Of a DNA stretch of 64,000 nucleotides, positions 34,223 through 43,519 are shown piece after piece (position 1 is the first letter of the stretch; every line of letters begins with the position of its first letter). Position numbers and translations under genes: made by a program. This stretch comes from Pedobacter sp. FW305-3-2-15-E-R2A2 (GTDB lineage: Bacteria > Bacteroidota > Bacteroidia > Sphingobacteriales > Sphingobacteriaceae): NCBI RefSeq assembly GCF_038446955.1, contig NZ_CP151803.1:6262001-6326000 (forward strand). The letters are read 5' to 3'. The notes under the pieces were generated by a model, which saw only the letters and a list, made by a program, of their open reading frames with translations, searched no databases and had not been told where the DNA came from.

Positions 34223-37200
34223 TTACAATGAAAGATTAAGACCTACCGTATAATATCTTGGCGTAGGGCCATCATTTTCCGGATCCCAATAATTCCAGTC
34301 CGGACTATACACCGCAGCATTGTTTACGTTCATGTATACTTTAGCTCCTTTTACCCCTACCTTCTCCAGTAGATTTTTTGGAATGGTATAAGCAAGTGCA
34401 ATCGTATTCAGTCTGATAAAAGAATTTTTTCTGTAAACCGCAAAGCTGGTTCCGCTTAATCCTGAGGCAAGCCTTGCATAATCGTTAATTGGATTGGAAG
34501 GTGTCCAGTAAGGAGTTACATAGGAGTTCATCCGGGAGAAACCTACACTACCTGGTTGGTTCTTAGGCTGATCATTTCTTTTGTATTGTCCCCAGTTGGA
34601 TACCAGCTGGAAGGAGAAATCAAAGTTTTTATAAATGTTAAACTCATTTCTGATGGCCCAGTTAAAGCGTGGGCTTTTATAACCCAGAAACTGTTTGTCC
34701 TTATCGTCATAGCTATAACTTCCATCTACATCCTGCAATTTGAAATCACCCGGCTTAATTCCCTTATTGAATTTATTGGCCTCCGCAACTTCATTCTCCT
34801 GCCATACGCCAAGAATTTTGTAATCCCAGATCACGTCAATGTCTTTCCCAATGAACCATCCATTTCCAGGGTCGTCAGCTGGTGTAGCCAGTTTGATGAT
34901 CTTGTTTCTGTTCATGAAGAAATTGAAGCTCGTACTCCAGGTGATGTTTCCGCCGGTAATATTTTTGGTATTCAGGTTCAGTTCTATTCCTTTATTGTTC
35001 ACCTGAGCAAGGTTGGAATAGACATTCACGTAACCGCCAACCGAAGAAAGCGATGGCCTTACCAGCAAATCCGTTGTTTTTTTAGTGTACACATCTACGG
35101 AACCGCTGATGCGTTCTTTAAGGATAGAGAAATCAAGTCCCGCATTGAAAGAAGCCGTCTGTTCCCATTTCAGTTTTGGATTTGACATTCTGTTGCCAAT
35201 CACTACTGTGTTCACTTCCGAAGCCGTTCCACTTCCATCTACCGTCTGATATTTATCAATCACCAGTTGCGATAAAGCCGCGTATGGATCTACCGTATTG
35301 TTATCCGGATTGCGTAAATCACGGTTACCATTGATACCATAAGAGAAACGTAATTTTCCGTAGTTCAACCAGGTCTGCGATTTGAGAAAAGATTCTTCCG
35401 TAAAAGTCCAGGCAAAAGCTGCTGCCGGAAAAGTTGCTCTTTTAGATTGTACGCCAAAAACGGAATAACCATCTCTGCGGACCGATAGCGTCAGGTTATA
35501 GCGTTGCATCAGGCTATAGCCCAATCTCGCCATCAAGGCATCACCGGTATAGACTTTATCTTCACTGTTGACCGATGGTTTCACACCACTGGCTACATTA
35601 TGATACCCTAAAACATCAGTTGGAATCAGGCCTTGATTTCCTGCCTGCGTCCACCAGGTTTGGTATTTCTCTCCATTTGCCAGTAAAGTCACATCAAAAT
35701 TATGGATCTCCGCTATCGTTTTGTTCCATTTTAACAAATGATCCACCTGCCAGTTGTACCTTGTTTCCTGCGCACGGGTAACGATACCTCCTGGTGTGGT
35801 CACATCAGGATTTTTGGAAGAACTATGGTTAAAAAGGCGGAAATTATCCAGACTTGGGCTAAAGTTTAGCTGATAAGTAATTCCAAAAGGAAGTTTTACC
35901 CTGGTAAACAAACTGGCAAACAATGTCGTTTGCTTATCCATTCTGCTGTTATAGGTCATACTCAGAAAGGGGTTCCTTGCATTCGATCCATTATCATCGG
36001 TTGGAATTCTTCTTAAAGTCCCGTCTGCATTATATTGATCTCCATAAGGGGAAAGGTTCACCAGTTGATTCCAGTTGGCTTCGATGGAACCTTCATCCCG
36101 GTCTGCAAACTGCAGGTTCATCCCAACGGTTAAAAATTTGGCAGCTTGTCCTTCTATATTTAAACGGCTTCTGAAGGTACTGAACTGTCCGCCTTTGATC
36201 AGATTTTCATTCTTCTGATAGCCCAGGGACATGTAATAACTGATTTCTTCTTTTTTTCCGCCCATGCTCAAAGTATGGTCCTGACGCAATCCTCTTCTGA
36301 AAACTTCATTGTACCAGTCGACCGTTTTACCTTCCAGGTAATTCGCCTTTTCGTTGGCCAGAAGGCCGAGTCTGTTGAGCCAAAGATCTAAAGGATCTCC
36401 ATTTTGCCCGTTTAGCCATTGCGTAAGGGTCACTCCTTCCGGAAGGGCTCTTGGGTCATTGTATAAATACTCAGGCGTTGCGGCCCCGCTACGTTTCGCA
36501 TCAGCGCGCCAATCCAGAAAAGCCTGCCCCTGATAAATCTTCATATCCTGAGCCAGTTCTGCGATCCCGAAATTGGTATTGAACGTGATGGTTGGTTTCT
36601 CACTTTTTCCTTTTTTAGTCGTAATTGCGACTACACCCGTCGCCGCTTTTGCACCAAAAACAGCAAGAGAACTTGCATCCTTTAGTACATCAACAGCTTC
36701 AATATCATTTGGATTGATGTCTGACAACTGTCCATTATAGATCACACCGTCGAGCACAATTAAAGGGGCTGTACCAGCGCTCAGTGTGGTTTTTCCTCTT
36801 ACCAGGAGGTCACCACCACCCTTTGCACTGCTATTTAGCTTTACGCTTAATCCGGCAATATTTCCCCTTAAAATATCAGAAACACTCTGAGGGTTTTCAT
36901 TTTCCAGCTGAGTGGCCTTTATGCTGGATATTGCTCCTGTTACATCCTTCTTATTTGCGGTTCCGTAACCGACCACAACGATCTCCGAAAGTCCTTTTGA
37001 TTCCTCAACAAGCACAACGTTAACTTGTGTTCGGCTGTTGATGGGAACTTCCACCGTGGTATAACCGATCGCGGAAAAGATCAATATGGCATTGCCGGGA
37101 ACAGCAATCCCATAGCTCCCATCTCCTCCTGAAGATGTACCACTCTTTGAATTTTTTAACTTGATGGATACACCAGGAATTGGCGTACCCTGTTTGTCCT

Positions 37201-37291
37201 GAACGACGCCTTTAATCGTACGGTCCTGAGCGAAGGACAGCACACAGCTCATCAGTACAAAGACAATAAGAAGAGTAATTCTTTTTTTCAT
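34223..37291 (-). CDS. SusC/RagA TonB-dependent transporter (third pair)
   Basis: 1022 residues from ATG at 37291; the in-frame ATG at 37369 adds a non-signal extension and is rejected. Signal peptide MKKRITLLIVFVLMSCVLSF with cleavage near AQD, carboxypeptidase-like domain (about 25-100, GVVQDKQGTPIPGVSIKLKN), SusC signature SEIVVVGYGTANKKDVTGAI, plug with IEAVDVLKDASSLAVFGAKA, and a barrel ending YYTVGLNLSL. No STN domain. Paired with the adjacent susD. Divergent from the ThuA-like gene across 353 bases that contain two ATACGGTT direct repeats. Confidence 0.96.
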   Translation of the reverse strand: MKKRITLLIVFVLMSCVLSFAQDRTIKGVVQDKQGTPIPGVSIKLKNSKSGTSSGGDGSYGIAVPGNAILIFSAIGYTTVEVPINSRTQVNVVLVEESKGLSEIVVVGYGTANKKDVTGAISSIKATQLENENPQSVSDILRGNIAGLSVKLNSSAKGGGDLLVRGKTTLSAGTAPLIVLDGVIYNGQLSDINPNDIEAVDVLKDASSLAVFGAKAATGVVAITTKKGKSEKPTITFNTNFGIAELAQDMKIYQGQAFLDWRADAKRSGAATPEYLYNDPRALPEGVTLTQWLNGQNGDPLDLWLNRLGLLANEKANYLEGKTVDWYNEVFRRGLRQDHTLSMGGKKEEISYYMSLGYQKNENLIKGGQFSTFRSRLNIEGQAAKFLTVGMNLQFADRDEGSIEANWNQLVNLSPYGDQYNADGTLRRIPTDDNGSNARNPFLSMTYNSRMDKQTTLFASLFTRVKLPFGITYQLNFSPSLDNFRLFNHSSSKNPDVTTPGGIVTRAQETRYNWQVDHLLKWNKTIAEIHNFDVTLLANGEKYQTWWTQAGNQGLIPTDVLGYHNVASGVKPSVNSEDKVYTGDALMARLGYSLMQRYNLTLSVRRDGYSVFGVQSKRATFPAAAFAWTFTEESFLKSQTWLNYGKLRFSYGINGNRDLRNPDNNTVDPYAALSQLVIDKYQTVDGSGTASEVNTVVIGNRMSNPKLKWEQTASFNAGLDFSILKERISGSVDVYTKKTTDLLVRPSLSSVGGYVNVYSNLAQVNNKGIELNLNTKNITGGNITWSTSFNFFMNRNKIIKLATPADDPGNGWFIGKDIDVIWDYKILGVWQENEVAEANKFNKGIKPGDFKLQDVDGSYSYDDKDKQFLGYKSPRFNWAIRNEFNIYKNFDFSFQLVSNWGQYKRNDQPKNQPGSVGFSRMNSYVTPYWTPSNPINDYARLASGLSGTSFAVYRKNSFIRLNTIALAYTIPKNLLEKVGVKGAKVYMNVNNAAVYSPDWNYWDPENDGPTPRYYTVGLNLSL

Positions 37292-37644
37292 GTTTGTTTG
37301 GTTAGAATTTATAATTGGTTTGCTAAAACTATTTGAATTTAATTGCAATACCAAGAAAAATAAAGTCATAAAACATTGATAAACAATAACTTACAACAAA
37401 AACAATACGGTTTAATTACAAGAAAAAAATGAGCTTTATCCTTGATTAAGATCAGATTAGCCCCATTGTGATTTTTTGCCCGATACGGTTAAAAAGCATT
37501 GAAAATTTGTGTAAAAAAGGGAAAACAGGGTCTAAAAAGCGCCCATAAAACACTTTAAATGCTGTTTTTAGAAAAATGACGATGTCCATTATATCCCAAA
37601 AGATGATATATTTGGTTAAGAACTCCTAAAGACCCGCCCAAACC
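37292..37644. other. Divergent regulatory region, susC / thuA-like
   Basis: 353 bases. Holds the direct repeats ATACGGTT at 37405-37412 and 37483-37490 (78 bases apart) and the thuA-like -7 box at 37607-37614. No clear TAnnTTTG for susC was found. No coding potential seen. Confidence 0.4.
37607..37614 (+). promoter_or_regulatory. -7 element (TATATTTG) of the ThuA-like gene
   Basis: Matches TAnnTTTG, 30 bases before the ATG at 37645, giving a leader of about 25 bases. No TTG at -33. Confidence 0.45.
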
Positions 37645-38496
37645 ATGAACTTATTCCTTAAAATCAAGCCCTGGCTGCTGTCATTCCTACTTCTTTTCAG
37701 CACAGCTGTAATGGCTCAGCCTATCCCAAAATTTAAAGTGATTGCTTTTTACACGGCAAAGAATGACCAGGCACACATCAGCTATGTTCGTGAGGCGAAC
37801 AAATGGTTTCCCAAGATGGCGGCGCAATACAATTTCCGATACGATACGACTGCGAACTGGAACAATATGAACGAAAAGTTTCTGTCGCAATATCAGGTCG
37901 TGTTGTTCCTGGATACCAGGCCGGAAGATGCTGCTCAGCGAGCTGCTTTCCAAAGGTATATGGAAAAAGGAGGGGCATGGATGGGGTTTCACTTCGCCGC
38001 ATTTTCATTGGCAGACTCTGCTTTCCCCGACAACTGGAACTGGTATCATCAGCAATTCCTGGGTTCAGGTGCCTATGGCAGTAATACCTGGCGACCAACA
38101 CCGGCGATATTAAGGATAGAAAACCAGAACCATCCGGCAACGCAGCAATTGCCGCAGCGCTTCAAATCATCGCCAAATGAATGGTATCGCTGGGAACATG
38201 ATTTAAGAAAGAATCCTGATATTGACATCTTACTGGCAGTGGATAGCAGTAGCTTCCCCCTGGGTACGGGACCTAAGGCTCATGAGATCTGGCATAGCGG
38301 TTATTATCCTGTAGCCTGGAGCAATAAAAAATATAAAATGATCTATGTGAACATGGGGCACAATGACATCGACTATGAGCACCATACCAACAAAGAACTC
38401 TCGCTGACTTTCGACAATCCCATTCAGAACAAATTCATTATGAACGGGCTATTGTGGCTCGGCAACCGAAAAAACAGGTCAGGATTCAAGCACTAG
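37645..38496 (+). CDS. Secreted ThuA-domain protein
   Basis: 283 residues. Signal peptide ending AVMAQP (about 25), then the ThuA glutamine-amidotransferase-like fold: KFKVIAFYTAKNDQAHISYV, VVLFLDTRPEDAAQRAAFQR, the GGAWMGFHFAAFSLADS loop and AHEIWHSGYYPVAWSNK near the C-terminus. ThuA proteins take part in trehalose/disaccharide and other sugar catabolism in Bacteroidota glycan clusters; the catalytic Cys of true amidotransferases is absent. Next to a divergent SusCD pair, so a role in the same glycan pathway is likely. Its last 18 bases overlap the convergent 7TM fusion gene. Confidence 0.88.
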   Translation: MNLFLKIKPWLLSFLLLFSTAVMAQPIPKFKVIAFYTAKNDQAHISYVREANKWFPKMAAQYNFRYDTTANWNNMNEKFLSQYQVVLFLDTRPEDAAQRAAFQRYMEKGGAWMGFHFAAFSLADSAFPDNWNWYHQQFLGSGAYGSNTWRPTPAILRIENQNHPATQQLPQRFKSSPNEWYRWEHDLRKNPDIDILLAVDSSSFPLGTGPKAHEIWHSGYYPVAWSNKKYKMIYVNMGHNDIDYEHHTNKELSLTFDNPIQNKFIMNGLLWLGNRKNRSGFKH

Positions 38497-40359
38497 CTTA
38501 CTCCAGCCCCCTTCTCCCGCATTCCGAAGCTCCTTTTTACGCTCTTCCAGCATCTTCTGCATTTTACTGTTGTAAGCCCAGCAGGTACTTTGCCGGATCA
38601 GCAGGATCTCTGATAATTTGTGAGAAGAAATTTTTCCTTTCGTGGAATATACCAGAAAGAGCATGTAAAAAGCTTTATTAATCGGGATTCTACTGTTCTG
38701 AAAAATGGTATTGGCAATCACAGACTCATCATACCCACATTTGGTGCACCTCCGGCTATAGGGAAGAAAACCGGAAAGGAAATGTGCATTTGCGCACTTG
38801 CGACACTGATATCCCTTTGCCCATTTTAACTCAGACAAATACTTAAAACAGGTTTCCCGATCCGGGTAAATCTTGCTGAACTCCGCAAAATCCACTTCAT
38901 CCGACATGACCCTGGCTCTCGTGACTTTTTCGATATTCTGGTGAAGTTCCTGATTGTCTTTTTCCAACATCGCATTCATGAGGGAAATTTCTTCATTCTG
39001 CTTTTCGATGATCGCCGCTTTATCCCTCACCTCCCGGGTTCTGACCTCTACCAATGAGCTCAGTTCTTTATTGAGGGTTTCCTGTAACCGTTCATTGATT
39101 TGAAGTTGTGTGATGATCCTTTTCTGCGCTTTATCTTTTTTCTTTCTGAGCGTCCTGATGCTCTCGCCTATGGCAAAGGAAACCAGGATCATTTCAATGA
39201 CGAAGCAAAAGCTCAAACTGTAATAAGTGATTGGCCCATAAGGAAGCCAGCTTACATTTAACAACAAGAGTATTTTTATGGCGAAACCAAGCAGCAAAAA
39301 ACTATAACCGATCACAAAGAACCGCGCCGGCTTATACCGGTTCTTGAGGATATAAATCCCCGTTCCCCAGGCAACCAGCAAGGGAATCAGTTCAATTAGC
39401 TTATAACTGAAAAGGTGTTTATTAAAAAGACATAAAATGAAAAAAGCTGTTCTCAGGATAATGACCGCAACAATTAAGGTATACAGTCTTGGTGCTTTCG
39501 CCTTTACATATAGAAAGTTAAGGGTAAACATCAATCCGAAAACGCTGCTCAGGAACAGGGCAAAACCAAAACCATATTCATTCCACCAGGGGGCATTGGG
39601 CCAAAGGTATTGGAATGCGATACCGTCACTGCTCATTTCATATAAGCCAATACTCAGGTTGTACAATACATAATACAGATATTGCCTTTGCCTCACCGCA
39701 AAAAACATCAGGAGGTTGTACAAGCTAAATACGATGACCATCCCGTAGAATAAGCCAAAGATGAGGTACTCATTAAGTGCGTACTTAATGAACCAATGCA
39801 CATCACGGAGCACAATGATGGCCCCTACAGATTGAGAAGATTTCAGCTTTACGTAATAAGTAAGCGCCAGATCAGAATCGTTTTTCAGGTCGTAGGTAAA
39901 ATTCTTATGCCCGTATTCCCTTTTATTAAAGACATATTCTGTTCCAAAATAATGCGCATGATACTGTTCTGCAGTATCTGGAACAAATAAACTGACATGG
40001 TGAATAGACTGATCAAAGAATTCAAGGATCCAATGCTTTGAGGAAGCTTTGCTGTGTTTGATGGTGAACCGATACCAATAAGAAGAGCCGGTATGGTAAT
40101 TTTTAGGCGTATAGTTTTTATTGGATTGAAACCTGGAATTGATACCGGGTTTTAAAATATCCGCAAATGTCAGGCTATTGGTTTTATCTTCCAGGTATTG
40201 AATCTCTCCGTAAGAGAAGATATGGTGTGGAATCTGATCCTTAATTTCTACGACCTGCTGGGCTTTAGTCCATTGCGTTACTGAGGCCAATAAGATGAAT
40301 GTAAGCAAAATGCTTTTAACCCAGAGTCCGGGTAAAGAAGTGGCATGCTGTTTTCTCAT
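38479..40359 (-). CDS. 7TM-DISM receptor fused to IS1595-transposase-type Zn-ribbon/HTH
   Basis: 626 residues, apparently a one-piece membrane sensor with a DNA-binding output. Signal peptide (1-33), 7TMR-DISMED2-like extracellular domain (about 40-185, SYWYRFTIKHSKASSKHWIL), seven membrane helices (about 196-400), a long coiled coil (about 402-485), then about 125 residues that match the N-terminal part of IS1595-family transposases: FSKIYPDRETCFKYLSELKW, a zinc ribbon with Cys519-x2-Cys522 and Cys538-x2-Cys541, NTIFQNSRIPINKAFYMLF and KGKISSHKLSEILLIRQSTC with a HTH. The DDE nuclease domain is absent. 7TM-DISM proteins usually end in kinase, cyclase or LytTR outputs; a domesticated transposase end is unusual. 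Convergent with and overlapping the ThuA-like gene. Confidence 0.88.
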   Translation of the reverse strand: MRKQHATSLPGLWVKSILLTFILLASVTQWTKAQQVVEIKDQIPHHIFSYGEIQYLEDKTNSLTFADILKPGINSRFQSNKNYTPKNYHTGSSYWYRFTIKHSKASSKHWILEFFDQSIHHVSLFVPDTAEQYHAHYFGTEYVFNKREYGHKNFTYDLKNDSDLALTYYVKLKSSQSVGAIIVLRDVHWFIKYALNEYLIFGLFYGMVIVFSLYNLLMFFAVRQRQYLYYVLYNLSIGLYEMSSDGIAFQYLWPNAPWWNEYGFGFALFLSSVFGLMFTLNFLYVKAKAPRLYTLIVAVIILRTAFFILCLFNKHLFSYKLIELIPLLVAWGTGIYILKNRYKPARFFVIGYSFLLLGFAIKILLLLNVSWLPYGPITYYSLSFCFVIEMILVSFAIGESIRTLRKKKDKAQKRIITQLQINERLQETLNKELSSLVEVRTREVRDKAAIIEKQNEEISLMNAMLEKDNQELHQNIEKVTRARVMSDEVDFAEFSKIYPDRETCFKYLSELKWAKGYQCRKCANAHFLSGFLPYSRRCTKCGYDESVIANTIFQNSRIPINKAFYMLFLVYSTKGKISSHKLSEILLIRQSTCWAYNSKMQKMLEERKKELRNAGEGGWSKLVLES

Positions 40360-40551
40360 TTAGTTTCAGGCTAAAGCGGCTGTTTGGTTGCTGTAAAATT
40401 AAAAGAGTTTTTGAAACAAACAACAAGAAAAACACACAAAACACTGAATATCAAATTATTGATATAAAATTGATACGCTTTGATCTCAAAACCAAAAGCA
40501 CTAAAACTCAGGTTAAAGGCCAGTTAGAAAACACCATATATGGCATATGAT

Positions 40552-40600
40552 ACGCTTCAGATACAATCAAACTGATAGATTGATTAGGTATCTGAAGCGT
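40552..40600 (-). terminator. Long hairpin after the luciferase-like gene
   Basis: ACGCTTCAGATAC (40552-40564) and GTATCTGAAGCGT (40588-40600) form a perfect 13-bp stem; an inner AATCAA/TTGATT pair extends it. It begins 4 bases after the stop codon at 40605. There is no U-tract, so it may be a processing or 3'-protecting hairpin. Confidence 0.6.
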
Positions 40601-40604
40601 CAAT

Positions 40605-41612
40605 TTAGATTCCCTTAAAGACTTCTGACAGCAACTGATAGGATTTTAAACGTGCCTGATGGTCAAAAATATGTGAGGTTGTCATCAGTTCATCGACCTG
40701 AGTCTGGTCCAGAAACTGCTGCAGGTCCTTACTCAGCGTTTCTTTATTTCCGGTAAAAGTACAGGCCAGCATTTGTCCTGCCTGCTCTTCTTCATATTCC
40801 GTCCAGATCCCCTCCATCGTTTCTACCGGTGGCTGGAGCAGGGAACGTTTACCTGTTACGATTCCTCGGAACAACTGATACAGAGAAGTCGCCAGTTTAT
40901 CGGCTTCCGCATCTGTATCTGCGGCAACGATATTGACACAAGCCAATACATAAGGTTCTTTTAAATGATCGGAAGGTTTAAAATTCTGTCTGTAAATATT
41001 GATCGCTGTAAGGAATTGTGCCGGTGCGAAATGACTTGCAAAAGCATAAGGAAGGCCTAATGCCGCAGCCAATCGGGCACTGTCGGTGCTCGAACCCAGA
41101 ATCCAGATTGGAATATCCAGACCTTCTCCCGGAATTGCCCTAACGCTACTCGTACTGTTTTCTGCAGAGAAATAGGCCTGAAGCTTCAGTACATCCTGAG
41201 GGAAACTATTGGCGGCATTCATCCGCTCTCCTCTGATCGCCATGGCGGTCAGCTGGTCTGTCCCGGGTGCTCTTCCGAGCCCAAGGTCAATTCTGCCTGG
41301 AAACAGGGACTCCAAAGTTCCAAACTGTTCAGCGATAACTAAAGGGGAATGATTTGGCAACATGATTCCTCCGGACCCCACCCTGATCGATTTAGTCCCA
41401 CCCGCGATATGTCCGATCACAACTGAAGTTGCAGAACTTGCCACGCTGATCATGTTGTGGTGTTCTGCCAGCCAATAACGGTGATAGCCCCAGTCTTCTG
41501 CCTGTTGTGCGAGATTCAAACTATTTTTAAAAGTATCTGCAGGCTTTTTTCCTTCAATAACAGTAGCCAGATCCAATACGGAATAAGGAATGGAAGTCAG
41601 TTGTTTCTTCAT
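40605..41612 (-). CDS. LLM-class flavin-dependent oxidoreductase (luciferase-like)
   Basis: 335 residues with the bacterial luciferase TIM-barrel fold: YSVLDLATVIEGKKPADTFK, the EDWGYHRYWLAEHHNM signature, RVGSGGIMLPNHSPLVIAEQ, GRIDLGLGRAPGTDQLTAMA and IWILGSSTDSARLAAALGLP. This is the YhbW/MsnO8-type subgroup of FMNH2- or F420-dependent monooxygenases. Substrate unknown. Single gene; a TATTTTTG box on the minus strand (41629-41636) is a plausible -7 element, and a long hairpin ends the unit. Confidence 0.92.
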   Translation of the reverse strand: MKKQLTSIPYSVLDLATVIEGKKPADTFKNSLNLAQQAEDWGYHRYWLAEHHNMISVASSATSVVIGHIAGGTKSIRVGSGGIMLPNHSPLVIAEQFGTLESLFPGRIDLGLGRAPGTDQLTAMAIRGERMNAANSFPQDVLKLQAYFSAENSTSSVRAIPGEGLDIPIWILGSSTDSARLAAALGLPYAFASHFAPAQFLTAINIYRQNFKPSDHLKEPYVLACVNIVAADTDAEADKLATSLYQLFRGIVTGKRSLLQPPVETMEGIWTEYEEEQAGQMLACTFTGNKETLSKDLQQFLDQTQVDELMTTSHIFDHQARLKSYQLLSEVFKGI

Positions 41613-41628
41613 GTGAATAAAATAAAAT

Positions 41629-41636
41629 CAAAAATA
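41629..41636 (-). promoter_or_regulatory. -7 element (TATTTTTG) of the luciferase-like gene
   Basis: Matches TAnnTTTG, 16 bases before the start codon. Region is AT-rich, so chance matches are possible. Confidence 0.35.
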
Positions 41637-41737
41637 CAATCAAAACAGCTCCCCGATAAGGGCAAATGACTGATATGACTTTCAATTCACATGATTTCAA
41701 TTATTTAGACATCAGTCAAACAATTGGGATCCCCTGA

Positions 41738-42772
41738 CTAGGATAAAACCTTCTTCAAGGTAGAGCCACGCTCAATCAGATTTGATGGGATTTGCAGTTT
41801 CATTTCATTCGCATCTTTACTTTCTTCATCCCGTATTTGGGACAACAGCATATCTATGGCCAGTTTTGCAATTTGATAAACAGGTTGTTGAATCGTCGTA
41901 ATTCCCGGAGGAAAAAGACTAAAAATCTCACTCTCATCAAAACTGATCATGGCGATATCTGAGGGGATATTTAAGCCCAGCTCTTTGACACTTCTTAAGC
42001 CCATAATGCCCAGGTAATTTGTGGTAAAAAGAATGGCATCCATCTCCGGGTGTGCTTTGATAAAGCTTTTGATCTCGGCTATACTTTGATCTTTATCCAT
42101 CTGATAAGGCAATCTCAGCGTTAGCTCTTTTTCTTCCTTCAGGCCATTCATCTTCAAAGCCGCTTTATACCCCATCAGCCTGTCCTGTAACTGGATCAGG
42201 TCAAGGTCAGAAGTCACAAAACCGATCTTTTTATAGCCCCCCTCAATGAAACAATTCATCGCTTTACTGACGCTATTGTAATTATCGACCAGCACATGCG
42301 GAATATTCAATCCCGGGAAGTAGCCATCGATGAGCACCACGGGTTTCCCCTGATCCACCAATTTCTGAACATCTTCTTCCAGCCCTTTTAAAGGGGTAAT
42401 GATATACCCGTCAACCAATTGTTGGGTCAGCATTCGGATAACATCCTTTCCTTTACTAATGCTGTTGTCTGTGCTGCAATAAAGAATCCGGTAGCCCAGC
42501 TTATCCGCTTCCTGTTCGATGACTTTACTCATCTCTCCAAAAAAGGGTCCGCCGATATTTTCCACCACCAGGCCAATCACTTTAGAGACCCCGGTACGCA
42601 AACCAATGGCCATGCGATTGGGTTCATATCCGATTTCCTGTGCTTTCTCGAGTACCTTTTTAATGATCTCTTTACTAATGTGTCCTTTCCCATTTAATAC
42701 GAAGGAAACGGTCGTAATAGAGGTATTGGTAAGTCTTGCAATATCTTTGATAGAGACTTTTTTATTCATCAT
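41738..42772 (-). CDS. LacI-family transcriptional regulator
   Basis: 344 residues; ATG at 42772 or the next codon. N-terminal HTH (VSIKDIARLTNTSITTVSFV, with the hinge EIGYEPNRMA), then a periplasmic-binding-protein-like ligand domain (about 62-335: VIGLVVENIGGPFFGEMSKV, GKPVVLIDGYFPGLNIPHVL, FSLFPPGITTIQQPVYQIAK). Probably a sugar-responsive repressor. No adjacent sugar catabolic gene, so it may act at a distance, for example on one of the glycan loci in this window. A TATTTTTG box on the minus strand (42799-42806) is a possible promoter. Confidence 0.94.
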   Translation of the reverse strand: MMNKKVSIKDIARLTNTSITTVSFVLNGKGHISKEIIKKVLEKAQEIGYEPNRMAIGLRTGVSKVIGLVVENIGGPFFGEMSKVIEQEADKLGYRILYCSTDNSISKGKDVIRMLTQQLVDGYIITPLKGLEEDVQKLVDQGKPVVLIDGYFPGLNIPHVLVDNYNSVSKAMNCFIEGGYKKIGFVTSDLDLIQLQDRLMGYKAALKMNGLKEEKELTLRLPYQMDKDQSIAEIKSFIKAHPEMDAILFTTNYLGIMGLRSVKELGLNIPSDIAMISFDESEIFSLFPPGITTIQQPVYQIAKLAIDMLLSQIRDEESKDANEMKLQIPSNLIERGSTLKKVLS

Positions 42773-42798
42773 CTGTATGGATCATTTAGTATGAGGGC

Positions 42799-42806
42799 CA
42801 AAAATA
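42799..42806 (-). promoter_or_regulatory. -7 element (TATTTTTG) of the LacI regulator gene
   Basis: Matches TAnnTTTG, 26 bases upstream of the start codon on the minus strand. Confidence 0.4.
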
Positions 42807-42828
42807 TAGACAATTTATTAAAAAAACC

Positions 42829-43515
42829 TTACAATCCCGATGAATCAGCTGAGCGGGAGCTGCTTACTGCGCTAAATTCTGATACACCAAGCTGGATACC
42901 GGAGATGCTGATCAGGTACCAGAAGAATACCGTAAACACAGGAGCCGCCAGAACATCTACCGTATAATGGACATGCTGAATTAACAACAGGATCCCCATC
43001 AGGAGTGCCATTCCAAATCCGATCAGTTTTCTCTGCCTGTTTTGCTGACACAAGGCCAGCAAACATAAAATAGAAGTATGTCCGGAAAAGAACAAGTCTT
43101 TGGTTATGGTTTTGGTATGGTAAAAGAAGATGGACAACGGATCCCACATTTCCACCAATCCCACTGGCGGATCTAAAGGGACCAGACTAATGGTGACAAT
43201 ACGGCTTATGCATAAAAATATATAAGCCCAAAGTACGGTAAGGAAAACCAGGGGATTCCGGATCACATCCCTGATCAGCCACAAGATCCCTCCGTAAAGG
43301 ACGATAAAGATCGTTATAGAAACATCATAGGAAGGAATTATTTTCAACAATTCATCGCCCAGCACCATTCCATCTCTTTGCTCGATCTCGGCAAAGAAAA
43401 CCGGCAGAAAAACAGCCAGCAATCCCATTATAAAAATACCTAAGAACAATTTGGCTTTAAAGGCTCCATTATTCCAGGCTTGTCGCCATGTCATTGTCGA
43501 TATTTGAATTTTCAT
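42829..43515 (-). CDS. PAP2_C / sphingomyelin-synthase-like membrane enzyme
   Basis: 228 residues with about six membrane helices. Catalytic motifs of the sphingomyelin-synthase (PAP2_C) branch of lipid phosphatases are present: SGHT with His146 and HVHYTVDV with His183 and Asp187, the His-His-Asp triad. LFF before SGHT replaces the usual CGD. Such enzymes transfer a phospho-headgroup to ceramide or a related lipid; Sphingobacteria make sphingolipids, so a ceramide headgroup transferase is a reasonable inference, with a plain lipid phosphatase as the alternative. It starts 4 bases after the DUF5686 gene, in one operon under a TAAGAC-type promoter at 46100-46128. Confidence 0.82.
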   Translation of the reverse strand: MKIQISTMTWRQAWNNGAFKAKLFLGIFIMGLLAVFLPVFFAEIEQRDGMVLGDELLKIIPSYDVSITIFIVLYGGILWLIRDVIRNPLVFLTVLWAYIFLCISRIVTISLVPLDPPVGLVEMWDPLSIFFYHTKTITKDLFFSGHTSILCLLALCQQNRQRKLIGFGMALLMGILLLIQHVHYTVDVLAAPVFTVFFWYLISISGIQLGVSEFSAVSSSRSADSSGL

Positions 43516-43519
43516 ACGA

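Noticed and set aside
37405..37490. Two ATACGGTT repeats upstream of the third susC as regulator sites
   Set aside because: Only 8 bases, 78 apart, not in a helical phase that suggests cooperation; recorded only as part of the gap description.
38479..40359. IS1595 insertion or decayed transposase next to a 7TM gene
   Set aside because: The frame is continuous through the coiled coil into the zinc ribbon, all four cysteines are intact and no terminal inverted repeats or DDE remnants were seen.
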